Assembly (NCBI GenBank): GCA_030141605.1
Contig: JAQGDQ010000092.1
Location: forward strand, 327,501-361,000
Length of the DNA stretch: 33,500 nucleotides
Direction: 5' to 3'
From: Tubiluchus corallicola
Taxonomy: Eukaryota > Priapulida > Priapulimorpha > Priapulimorphida > Tubiluchidae
The notes beneath the pieces were generated by a model, which had not been told where the DNA came from, did not search any database, and saw only the letters and a program-made list of their open reading frames with translations. Position 1 is the stretch's first letter; each line of letters begins with the position of its first letter. Positions 1 through 10,900 of the stretch are shown here, piece after piece. Both the position numbers and the translations under genes were made by a program.

Positions 1-11
1 TATATTTACAG

Positions 12-169
12 GATGACCAAAGTTACGGTTACGGCAAGGTGGAATACGGAAACGTTCTCTCCTTAAGCATTCATGATAAAGACAAAGTTCAGGAAGTCAG
101 ACATTATCCCATATCTTGCGCAGTGTCTGGCTACGAACAGCAGAAAATAACAGAGTACGTTTCAAAACT
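12..169 (+). CDS. exon a (first visible) of the EB-module gene
   Basis: It follows an acceptor ending TTTACAG at 11 and stops before GTAAGT at 170. It reads DDQSYGYGKVEYGNVLSLSI and onward to YEQQKITEYVSK, ending in phase 2. One cysteine (PISCAVSG) lies in a beta-strand-like stretch. The frame continues exactly into the exon at 931. A distant resemblance to ZP-N type segments was considered, but it rests on general spacing only. Confidence 0.7.
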
Positions 170-2866
170 GTAAGTATAACCATACCTGCGTGCCTTTAAC
201 AAGTTCACTTTGTTACTCGCTTACTTCAGTTGGCTCCCTGGAAACCGTATTCCTTGGAAACCTTTGTTTTCTTTACTTATTATTATGACAGACTTCGGAT
301 GATGGCCTTCATTCTGAGGGCTACAATGCCTGAAAATATTTTTCTAGTCCATTTTGCTACCAAGTTTCGTGGGCTGTGATGTTATGTGATAAGCTGAACA
401 GACTACTGATTGATTGCGGAATCTGTGGCAACCCGTGTGTAGCACTACAGTGTTTTTTAGGACTTGTTCCCTGGTTTCTCTGCAGTCTAGTTATGCTGTG
501 GATTTTAAATTTCTATTACGTTCAACGCTTATTCAATTACAGATTACTCATAAGAACTTCGGGTATTTTAGTTCGCTCAAGGCCTAGTGTGGATACCGCG
601 TAAGTTTACATGAGCTAATAAAAACACATAACTGACATAACTCGTCGAATGTTTCGGCATTTCACTCATCTTCCAATGGCTTCACAATATTTTAGGCATT
701 TTACGAAACCGCCAATGGTCTCTCATTTTCGGCAATTTTTATGTTTCCTTTCTTCACTCGCTTTCTTCCAGCTATGGTATTCCCTAGCAGCTTCACGACC
801 ATACGTCTTTCAATATTTTCGTTTATTCTGAGATATTTTCAGTTAGATCACAAACAGATGATGTCTTAGATATTTAAACATATGTTTCATGTTAACTGAC
901 TTAACAGTGCTCATAATTTTTATTTTGCAGTCCATTAAAAGCCTTGCATGTTTCTTACATAAAGTTTAATGACAAGTTACTTTCTTATAGGATTAGTAAA
1001 GGAGTAAATGTGTCAGAAGCTCATTTAGCCATCCCTAATCATTGCGTTCATCTAAAAGAAATTATGAACAAACTTGACCGTAAGTAAATTATTATTTACA
1101 ATTTTGTTAACATGAAACTGTAACCATCTAAAAAACAAACTAACTGGAAAGTATTGTATGCCGAATAAATTTCTTTAAAGGAAAACAGGATGATTTTTCA
1201 TATACTACCCCATTTTCATGTCCGACAAAAACTATACATTTTAACACGATTAATACTGCATCAGCGTTTCTGATAAATAAATAATAGATTAAAAAAACTT
1301 AATTAACAGCGGGCGAGTCCTACTATTGATGACATCACAAACTAACATAATTTTCAACTGCAAAAACATTCCACGAGCGTGTTGCACGTGTTTGCGAAAG
1401 GGAAAATTGAAGTATAGCACTACTGTAAGATATTTAGTGTGTTGTATTAAAACTAGGCAAGTGTTAAGATAAAAATACTAATTTCAAATTTGCCGCTATG
1501 CTCACACATGAGCTGTCAAACGTGTGCAATTCGTCAGAAGCTAACACATTTGAACTGAGAGGTACTGCGCCTGTTTTTTGTGCAATGCGTTTCCGAAATG
1601 TAGGTGCTAGTGCCTGTCTAACTAGCGAATGGCGAAATGCATGTTACAGCAAATAACTAATGACACGAACGCGAAATTGTGTTTGTGTGGTAATAATTCT
1701 TTCACATCATTCTTAAAAAAATGGCGTTTCCTTTTAATGTTTTAAAGAGTAGATTGTTTTGACTATAAGATTTGTTTTTGCTTCTTAATTCAGCAGTGTA
1801 CTGAACAATTAAATTACGCTAAGTCGTACAAACATATAGACAAACCCACGTTTTCATCATTTTAGTAAATATAGCCCTTATTTGCAACAACTCCAAACTC
1901 AGAAATAATATTTATTAATGTTCACTTTTCTGTTAGCTGTTGGGTTAGGAGAAAGTTGTCTACTAAGTATGCAATGTCCTGGAAAATCTGTATGTAAGCG
2001 TGACAGAGGAGTTAAAAGACGTCATTGTTTGTGTGACACGGGATATGAAATACGGCACGGAGTATGTGACAAAGGTAAACGTTCTTATTTTACAGTGACA
2101 TATGATCAAGTGTTCCAGATCTACCTATGACCTTGACTTAACTGTGAACGTATGGCATGCGAAGAGCAATTCTAAAATATGCGATGAACTACTACTGCTT
2201 GAACAAATTTGGTTTGTTTTGGTAGGCAAATGACAATCGCTTTTTTAAGAAAGTTTCCAATTTTTTGCATACGTACGCCCATTTTTACTGTAAAACGAAT
2301 TTTGTGCTTTTTTTATTTCTCTTTAGCTCCACGAAACGGGGACTTTTGTGAAGCAAATCAAGACTGTAGCAGATCTGACGGAGCAGCATACTACTGCAAT
2401 ATTAATGCCAACAGATGTGCAATAAGTATGTTTAAATTTAAGAAAAATTATATGCATTATATTTCAAGCACAAACAAAAATGCATTTGTTTTAAACAAGA
2501 CTTGAACCGTTGATCATCCAGCTAACAAACCAGCAGATAGATAAGCTTTGAGAAACCAGCTAAAATGCAGTCTAACTCTAAACCTCTTCGATTTTTCTTG
2601 TTACATGTTTTACAAGTTTGGTGCATTACTGGCCTTGTAATGTGAAACCCATTGGAAACTTGTTTAAATTTTGTTTTTATTCGATTTCATTTGCTTCTCT
2701 GATTATTGTTCACATTCATTTAGGTGTACCTCTTGGTGCAAAGTGTTTTGACAATTTGGAATGTGGGACACCCGTACGTTATTGTCATCCAGTTCATGAA
2801 GTTTGCACATGTAATCCTCTACTGTCTGCTGAAGCATGTCATACTGGCAGAACAGCAAAAAAATAA
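12..2866 (+). CDS. 3' part of a secreted cysteine-rich protein gene with EB/EGF-like modules (5 exons, partial)
   Basis: Five plus-strand exons (12-169, 931-1079, 1937-2074, 2327-2425, 2724-2866) join in one open frame of 228 residues plus TAA; every junction keeps phase, and donors are mostly GTAAGT/GTAAAC/GTATGT. The 5' end lies outside the window. The first two exons give about 100 residues with few cysteines and beta-strand-like segments. The last three exons each carry one cysteine-rich module of 30-46 residues (patterns such as GESC....QC and C.C.....C). Similar EB-type modules are common in invertebrate extracellular or membrane proteins. There is no transmembrane segment in the visible part, and the protein ends soon after the last module, so a secreted product is likely. 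The upstream part could be a ZP-like or other extracellular fold, but I cannot name it. The gene converges on the TANGO1-like gene downstream. Exon structure is well supported; the function is unknown. Confidence 0.75.
931..1079 (+). CDS. exon b of the EB-module gene
   Basis: The acceptor is TATTTTGCAG at 930 and the donor GTAAGT at 1080. Entering in phase 2 it is open throughout: PLKALHVSYIKFNDKLLSYR, later AIPNHCVHLKEIMNKLD. It ends in phase 1. An alternative internal acceptor (TTCTTATAG before GATTAG) would shorten the exon, but the full-length version keeps the frame on both sides. Confidence 0.7.
1937..2074 (+). CDS. exon c: first EB/EGF-like module
   Basis: The acceptor is TTTTCTGTTAG and the donor GTAAAC. 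Entering in phase 1 it encodes about 46 residues with the cysteine pattern GESC-x5-C-x6-C-x10-C-x-C-x10-C, ending HGVCDK. The spacing is typical of EB-type disulfide modules. Phase 1 introns lie on both sides, the usual arrangement for shuffled extracellular modules. Confidence 0.75.
2327..2425 (+). CDS. exon d: second EB-like module
   Basis: The acceptor is TTCTCTTTAG and the donor GTATGT. Entering in phase 1 it encodes about 33 residues with four cysteines (GDFCEANQDC ... YYCNINANRC) and leaves in phase 1. It is shorter than the modules on either side, as for a four-cysteine half module. Confidence 0.72.
   Translation, partial: LHETGTFVKQIKTVADLTEQHTTAILMPTDVQ
2724..2866 (+). CDS. exon e (last): third EB-like module and stop codon
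   Basis: The acceptor is CATTCATTTAG at 2723. Entering in phase 1 it encodes LGAKCFDNLECGTPVRYCHP, then EVCTCNPLLSAEAC and a short basic end HTGRTAKK before TAA at 2864-2866. Six cysteines follow the EB-like spacing. A poly(A) signal lies 27 bases downstream, which supports this as the terminal exon. Confidence 0.75.
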
Positions 2867-2892
2867 TCAACGATGAAAGTGTTTGTTTGAGT

Positions 2893-2898
2893 AATAAA
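2893..2898 (+). terminator. poly(A) signal of the EB-module gene
   Basis: A canonical AATAAA lies 27 bases after the stop codon. A T-rich stretch (CTGTTTTTTTACTAG) follows about 30-40 bases later, as expected downstream of a cleavage site. Confidence 0.6.
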
Positions 2899-3811
2899 AT
2901 ATGTAATTGATCATCATTGACCATATCTGTTTTTTTACTAGTTTAAGGCAAATTAGGAAATGTAATATTGAAACACTGCAACATAAAGAAGCATACTTCA
3001 AAGCAAACTAACTTATTAAGCAATGAACTTATAAAAGTAGAAAACATGAAAATTTTAGCTGCAGCCTGTATTCATGTTTCTACATACTAACTTGGTTGCA
3101 TCACTTCAATAGTTGTAGTTAAATATACACGTTTACATAAAATACATATCATACATTTTTTTACATTTTTATACATATTTTAAGCGTTTCAGTTGGTTTT
3201 GTCCCAATATTTTAAGCTTGCAAAAAGAAAACAAAAAACTCTGTGAATCCCTTTGTTCTCCTACGGGAACTACTAATGCAGATTTTCTAGCAAGCCATGT
3301 AAATCAATGCAAGGACAACCACATACAATTTCATCAACTACATTGTACAGTACCTTATCAATGAAGATTAAGTAACGGGAGCCTGATCAACCAATGTGCT
3401 AAAGTACTTTTTGTTAATTTTGAATCAGTTATTAATAATAAGTTTCTTGTTCGCAAAACGTAATTATTGAATTGCATTTTGGCCATTTATCGGCATTACC
3501 TTATGTGAGTTTGCAAGGTAGCTGTAGATTGTAAATACAATACAATGTTCACTAGTTGTCAAAGCCTCTGTCGTCAAGGCACAATCCACACGGCTCACAT
3601 TAGTCAAACCTAGATAACTTTAATAAATGTGGGTTTATTACGTCATTAATTGACAATCTTGAAACTAAGACAATAAATTATCAATTGATTGCCCTTTTTA
3701 GACCTTAAATTTTTAACAAAAAATTATTTTAATTAATCATTAATTACTCTAGTGTGAGAAAACTAATACTGGTAAACGCTCGAGTGATTGATGAGCTAAT
3801 AGAACTTATCA

Positions 3812-3890
3812 TAAGGACCAGTGTGGTCTAGTAATCATGGCAATGGATTTGTATTACAAAGGTCTCTGGCTCAAATTGAGACTCAAGCTG
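3812..3890 (+). repeat. possible tRNA-derived SINE fragment
   Basis: An A-box-like TGGTCTAGTAA is followed about 45 bases later by a B-box-like GGCTCAAATTG with flanking GAG. The order and spacing resemble a tRNA-derived pol III promoter, but the B box differs from consensus at several positions and no acceptor-stem pairing is convincing. This is a degenerate candidate only. Confidence 0.25.
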
Positions 3891-4026
3891 TGCTTTTTTG
3901 TATTTCTTTCCTATCACTTACATTTACTTCTAAAAATTCAATTGCAGTTTCTTCATCATTAACTGATAGACTAGAAATTAAGAAATAAGTAATTAAACAG
4001 CTGATTAAAACAGTTATCAAACAATA

Positions 4027-4032
4027 TTTATT
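4027..4032 (-). terminator. possible poly(A) signal of the TANGO1-like gene
   Basis: This is the first AATAAA on the minus strand after the proposed stop codon at 4911, implying a 3' UTR of about 0.88 kb. Chance AATAAA hits are frequent in such AT-rich DNA, so this is a candidate only. Confidence 0.3.
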
Positions 4033-4910
4033 TAAAATAAATAAAGCAGCTAATACAATTCCTATGACTGGAACAATACCTTGACTATCAATAAAACAAT
4101 ATTCATCTACAATTTGCCCTCGTGCTTGCAAAAATTAACTTGCATAATATTGAATGGGCTACCCAATTCTTGTGCTATTTCTAAGCCAAAGAGATGTGCG
4201 TTACTCCAGAAACAAACTTCATAGCAACACTTTTTTATCAGATTGTGCAGAAATTTTGGGAACTAAATGCACAGCCAAAATGGTCAAAATAACCCAAAAA
4301 AATGTCGTTCATTGATTTTGTAACTTAGAACTCTTGGCAGACATAGTGTGATAACTTCAAGTGACTATAGTTGTCAAGAGTTAATTTAAATCACTAGCTA
4401 TCAAGCAAAGTTCTGTGTAATTTGTTCAAAAAATAAGTTGTGCAATCATGGTCTTATTGCCTTGACACATTACAAATCGAAAATATAACACGAGCATGAG
4501 CAAGACCGTAAGACGGTCATATTCGAACAATTTTAAAAAATCTATTTACAATCAACTAACAGGTCTTTACATTTAAATCACTTAATTAGAATCACAATTT
4601 CGTACTACAAAAAAGAATAAAAAAAAATCAGAAAACAGGCTCTGTTGAATTTTGTTGAAAACAGTTCACAATGAATCACCTCCATATGTCACCTTATATT
4701 CAATATACTTACTCAAACATGAGTAATGGTTAACTTCAGACAAGATCTGCCAAATTTCATTAAGACATGCATAATGTTCTCTTTAAACATAGAACAAGGA
4801 TTGTTATAACATAAAGCATTCCAAACAAATGCATAGCAGTGAGCAGTGAACAACAACTACCAAAACTACTTTCCAGTCAGTTAGTCTCAGTTACAGTGTT
4901 CTTCAGCTGA

Positions 4911-4954
4911 TCAAGGAGTTTCCGTTGGTGTAGATGTGCGAGGCTCCATTGTCC
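4911..4954 (-). CDS. MIA3: TANGO1-like exon 16: proposed last exon
   Basis: The acceptor is CTACATTTAG. Entering in phase 1 it completes a Gly codon and reads TMEPRTSTPTETP before TGA at 4911-4913. Phase match, acceptor quality and a Pro/Thr-rich end make it the best terminal exon between 5957 and the convergent gene. It is short, so a chance match cannot be excluded. Confidence 0.55.
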
Positions 4955-7900
4955 CTAAATGTAGACATATGTATTTTTTGGTTACTATCTATCATGCTAC
5001 TTTATGTTAAAGTAAATATAAGAATTATTATAAAAATATTATTGTTTATAACTGATTGCAAATGTAGCACAAGACTTGTTGATAATACAATGCTAGTTTC
5101 CCAGCAGCAGAAAATGCAGAGTTCACAGGCAGCCCAACTGTGAGCAATTCATTTGCATCCGAAGGAAAGAGAGAGTACAAGTGACCACTCGAGTGCTACC
5201 AACTGCGAATACAAGTGCACAATTTAAAAGATACAAAAAAAGACAATGTAACACAAAACACTTTAGAATTTTTCTTAAAAGACCTCATTTGCGAACCACG
5301 AAATCTACAGAAAGCAAGAATTTGCATTTGCATTTGCATTCTTAAATGAAAAAAGGACTTCTTAAATGATCTTAATGTTTTCACATAATTCACTACATAG
5401 TAGTATTAGTTTTAGTAATGATAGTAATAGTAGCAGTAATAGTAGTAGTAGTAGCAGCAGCAGCTGCAACACTTATTAATAAAATAAGTGTTAACAAACA
5501 AAATTTTATATACAGACTGCTGTTAAAATTCAATGTTATTTTCAACAACCAATCCTCAGTACTACTGTTGCTGCTACACTGAATTAGAAAAGAAACAAAC
5601 TATTAATTTGAATTAGCCAAAATAATCCTAAAGCAAGTGGATCTGTCAAATGAAAGTACTGTTATTTTATAATCTAGATTCGAATTTAGATTAGAATTTT
5701 ATAATCTAAGTTACTGTTAATTTACAAACAGTTCTTACAGTGAATCTAGCGCAAAAGACACTAGGACTTATTCAAACTTCACTGCTACTATGTTTCTGAG
5801 AAAGTTATAAAAGTTTTGGTGATTTTTTCCAGATTTTTAAAAGTAGAATTGAAAAACCTTTTTGACAAACTGTGTTTTAAGCGGTTTTGTGTTCTTTTTG
5901 CAGTTACAGAATACAGCTTAATGATCATGTAACAAATATATAAATAAGCATACATACCACGTGTCACCACATGTGGTGGAAAGACAGGTCTATCATGAAA
6001 CACAGGCAAAGAAGTCCCATCCTGAGGAGGCATTGGATCCCGAGGAGCAGATTCTCTCCGATATTCTGGAGAAGGGCTTCGTGATCGTCGTAAATGAGGC
6101 GAATAAGCTCGCCTTTCATAGCGGCGACGTCGCTCGTCATCCGGAGATGGGCTTCGCCTAAACTCAGGGGAGTGCCGATATGAATACCTGTGACCATCTG
6201 GAGATGGACTACGCCTATAATCAGGAGAGTAATCACGTGGTGATCTGCGACCATCTGGAGAAACACTACGACGGTACCGATCATAAGGTGATCGACCTCG
6301 TTCGGGAGATAATGATTGCCTTCGTAGACTCCATCTATCATGTGGTGAAGCATCACTTCTATCGTAAGAACCTCTTCTATCAGTCGCAGGAGAGTGACCT
6401 CTCTCATAGGAATCTCTTTTATCAGATGGTGGAGAGCGACCTCTCTCATAAGAACTTCTTCTGTCTGAGGGAGGAGAATGACCTCTTCTGTCATATGGAG
6501 AATTACTTCTGCGATCATACTGAGGAGAACTGCTTCTGTAATAAGAAGGGGAGTCTCCTCTCCTGTCATGAGGAGAGTGTGGAGGCCTCGCATATGGTGA
6601 CCGAGAGCCAGCAAATGGAGGAGGAGAAATAATTGGACCCTGTGATGGAACATATGGTGACCCAGAGCGTTTCATTTGATCCAGAGGAACCATCGGGCGT
6701 GGCGGCGGCATAAAAGGAGAAGGGAATCTGCCTGGTGGCCTGTAAAAGACAAAAGCAATAAGTACAATAGGGTTGCAGCAAGTGATTAAATAATGATGTT
6801 GGATCACCATTCATGTCATTCAAATATCATAATCCAAATCAGTGCTGTCATTAAAAGGAAGTGGTGATGAACAGGACAGAATGAGAAGGTAAGACAAATG
6901 AGGATGAAAAAACAAGAACCTAAACTATAAATTTTCTCAGGTGGTACAATTGACCACGGGGGAGATCAATGGAGAAAGTGAATTGGCAGAATCTCTGCAA
7001 AAAATGAAAACAATTATACTAAAAATAAAAAATTTATTGTGGAATTAAAAATGAAATTTATTTTTTACTTAAAATTTTTAAAATAGTGAAAAGTAATTTC
7101 TACAACCGAAGAATAACATCAGGTAACCAGTAATTAAAAAAATAATGTGCAAACTCTTCAAAGTTCAGTTTCAGATATAGAAGTGCACAGAGATAAAAGG
7201 CCGGAGAAAAAACTGATTTTAGCCTATAAGCAGCTGGATAGGAATGTCCAGTCAAAGTACAAAAAGTAGCAGCAAGAGCAAACTGCAGGTGTTTAGGAAC
7301 TGACGAAGAGTGGTCATTATGCACACTTTTTCACAAAAAAAGAGAATTAAAGGAACTGTAATGCAGTAAGAGATTGCAAGTGTGCCCACAAATCAGAGCA
7401 TGACAAGTAAAATGCAAATTAAAACCTGTTAGATGCAGCAGTTTTAACTGTTAATTAGAATTTTCACACTTTACAATACGTAAAGGTCAAATATTATAAT
7501 ACTTTTGAAAATATTGCAAGTGTAAGGTATTGAATTAGCAGTTATAGTTATTCTCTATAGAAAGCATAATTAGCGCTTTAAAAACACCATATTATCATTT
7601 GAAATTTGGATCCGCATGTAACAAGAATCTTATATACATACATTAAAAAAGGTGGAGGCAATGGTCTATCAAGAGGCAGACGACCAGTTGGCAAAAAAGG
7701 GCGTGGCATTAATGGTGGAGGTACCATCATTGGTGGTCCCGGAAGTTTCTGTATTCTGCCGTCTATAGAATTATCTGCACTGGGGACAGGTGATGTTTCT
7801 GTTCCGGTGACAGGTGACACCCCCACGCTGCCCTGACTCTCGTTACCTGCTCCAATTATAAATTCAGGACCTGTCAAGATATAAACACTTCCATTAAAAA

Positions 7901-10900
7901 CTAATGAAGCCTCCAAAACACACAGTTATTTCCCTTCATCCACTGTAATTTTAATAAAGTTATGAGATGTCAACTCGATAGCAGATGTAGAAGTCATGCA
8001 AAGAATGAAGGTAACCAGTTTATACAGCACTTCATCATCTTAAATGAAACTGAGGTAAATTTTACCAACAAACTTAATACATCAAAAAGTACGAGTACAT
8101 AAAAATAAATTGCCTTATAAGTTAGTAGCATAGCAAATCTCTCTAACAAGAAATGTCCATGTTGTTAACATTCATCTTCACTTCAAAATTACATAGAAAT
8201 ATTTCCTAAGTATGCTGACGCCAATGCAATATTTTTAACTTCTTCAATCTGTGTCTGCAGGGGAAGTTCCAAACAAGCGAAAACACTGAAGTTCCAGACA
8301 AGCGAAAACACAAAAGTTCCAGATAAGCGAAAACACAGAAGTTCCTGAAAAGCGAAAACACAGACGTTCCAGACAAGCGAAAACACAGAGGTTCCAGACA
8401 AGGGAAAACATAGAAGTTCCAGACAAGCGAAAACACAGAGGTTCCAGACAATGGAAAACATAGAAGTTCCAGACAAGCGAAAACACAGAAGTTCCAGACA
8501 AGTAAAAACACAGAAGTTCCTGAAAAGCGAAAACAGAAGTTCCAGACAAGCGAAAACACAGAAGTTCAAGACAAGCGAAAACACAGAAGTTACAGACAAG
8601 TGAAAACACAGAAGTTCCAGACAAGTGAAAAAACGTTTTTGCTCAGTTTTGAACGAAAACAAACTTACGGGATGACACAGTCTTGAATTCCTTTTCACTT
8701 TGAGCTCTTCTCACTTCAGATTCCGTTAGCCTGGAACGTAACAGAGCTGCTTCTGTTTTTGCCTCAGCCAATTCCCTTTCTGCCTTCCTGGCTGCAAGCT
8801 TAATAATAATAATAATACTTTAGTATCAAATGAAGACACTTTGTTTTTTATGTTTCTTTCTAATTTAATGCATACATATTTCTGAATTTTCATTTCACAT
8901 GTACTAATGATAAGCTAATTTAAAACAATAATCAACAGAACAAGTTTTTAACAAATTGCTGCATAACATTAACATGTAAATATAGAATATACAAATTTAG
9001 AATATAGAAAAAATTCAAAATAAGTTTTAAAATGTACCCAATTATCATGTGCCTTTTTCTCTTGTTGTGTTAACTGCAAAAGAAAATAATGCTTTTTTGT
9101 GACAAAAGTGTTATTACAGTCATTATATTTAGTAATGATGATGAGATGGAAATCGCGTTTTTGCAATAAAAAATAACCAGCGCCTAACTAATATTACTTT
9201 TCAGTTGGCTTTGAAATTGACCACAAGGTAAAACGGTGAGATTACACAATAAAAGATGTCAGCAGTTACTTGCATAGTAGTTGAGAAACTTTCTTTATTT
9301 CAGATGTTCTGTTCAACGTTCAAAAAATAAACATGGGATAATACTTTTACACAGTTTGAAAATTTGGCTTACGTAAACTCTGTTACTCATATAGTGTATT
9401 GTTTTGAGTGGCCAGTTCATTTTGGAATTTTGTAACAGTATAGTACGTTTATTTTTAGACACAAATTTTCATTTACATTCAGAATACGCTACATGAAGCA
9501 AAACGTCTGTTAAAAAAAGAAAGTAGTTACTTGGGTGCTGATTATTTCTCTCAGTTTACTATCACTTAAATGCGGTGAACAGTAATGTTCAATTTTCATT
9601 AATACATTGACTCTATTATCAATTGCTAGTATAAAAAATTTTACTCTTTAAATCAATAATTAAGATCCTTTGCATAAACATTAAGGGAAAACATTGTACC
9701 AAAATTCTTAACTAACAATGTTTTTGTAAATAGAACTTTGTTATGGCAAATGTGCATTTTGTCCTCTTACTTGAGCTTTATAAGACTTTTCTATGCTTAA
9801 TATCTCTTTTTGTAAATCTTCCATCTGCTTCCGTGTGGAATTAATCTCTTTTTCTGTCAAATTCCGCAATTTTTCAGTTTCTGTAAGCTTCTCTTCATGC
9901 TCCTAAATGCAAAAATATGACGAGATTATCAATCAATTTTTTTCCATTGTTTATACGTAATACTGGTAGGTCAATAGTAAAATGGACCAGGTGGTTTCCA
10001 CATTTACTTAAATGGTTGGCAGAGTGTGTTCAACACCGTGCTTAGCAAATCTATGATGCATTAGAAGTTCCAGATAACGCACATTACATGATGCCCGTTG
10101 ATTAAAACTTGGCCATCCCGGATAGTTGGAAAACTTAAGTTTAGGAGATTCTCACCACACAGTGGAATTAAGGTGCAAATTTCGTTCCATCAACTTCAAA
10201 AATTAGAATAACAGTCATGCCTTTGTGCAAAGTAAAAGCAGTAATCACCAGCAGGGAAATACAAAAAGGAGCTGCACCTTTCATCTACAGTTGTGAGTGA
10301 GTTGATTAGAAAAAATAATTAGTAGCTGTTAGTTAATCCTCTTGCACCTGTTTCTTCACTTCATGCAGCCCAAGCTGTTTCTGCAACATAGCTTCCTTCT
10401 CTTTGAAGTATGTGGTTAATACAGCTAATTTTGTGGCTGCTTCATTGCTTTGCTCTTCAGCTTTTGTGTGCTTCTCTTGAAGTGCTTGCATATCATACTC
10501 CATCTCTGCTAATTTGTCTAGAAAAATGGCACCAATATGCTGAACAACCCAACCAGCAGTTCACAAAACTAAAAGCTTTGATGACCATAGTCACCTTAAC
10601 AATAACAAAAAGGCTAGAAGATTAGGTTAAAAAATTATAATCCAAATTATAATTACTTTGTGCCCAATTTATATTTCCTATCGTATCTACTGAATTTCAT
10701 AAAAACGACATCAAAAACAAAGTCTTTTAAGACTTTCTATAAATGGATATGTAATAGAAAAAACTGACATAAACCATCTTAAATATACATTGTTACTTTC
10801 AAAAGATGTATGCACAATTGCACGTGAGTAAAACAGTGATCTTAGAGGAGACATTATTGTACTAGTTTTGCAAATATTTCCAGGCTTTTACAGCTGTTAC

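Larger units (their letters stand above)
2899..4910. other. convergent intergenic region and probable 3' UTR of the TANGO1-like gene
   Basis: About 2 kb between two convergent genes. It holds a possible minus-strand poly(A) signal at 4027-4032 and a tRNA-like SINE candidate near 3812-3890. It also holds an AT-driven hydrophobic minus-strand ORF at 3883-4131, which I do not accept as a gene. I see no other coding structure. Confidence 0.5.

Noticed and set aside
376-831. Small plus-strand ORFs in the first intron of the EB-module gene
   Set aside because: No phase-compatible splice sites; a possible exon near 553-598 has an in-frame stop.
3883-4131. Hydrophobic minus-strand ORF of about 82 codons, considered as a membrane protein, mitochondrial insert or alternative last exon of the TANGO1-like gene
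   Set aside because: A stop codon lies just upstream, it has no family match, and AT-rich DNA readily gives such frames. An acceptor-like site would fit phase, but a C-terminal membrane domain is foreign to the family and the exon at 4911-4954 is a better end.
5961-6653. Long ORFs antisense to, or in another frame over, the RS-rich exon
   Set aside because: By-products of the repetitive Arg/Ser/Pro codon composition; the main frame has matching splice sites and family features.
6940-7010. Possible extra TANGO1 exon (acceptor TTTTTTGCAG, frame DSANSLSPLISPVV)
   Set aside because: No donor gives the phase 2 end needed to enter exon 15, whereas exon 14 to exon 15 fits directly.
8189-8698. Three overlapping long minus-strand ORFs rich in VFSLVWN/CLELL
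   Set aside because: They are produced by the stop-free 25-bp minisatellite in three frames; no independent coding evidence.
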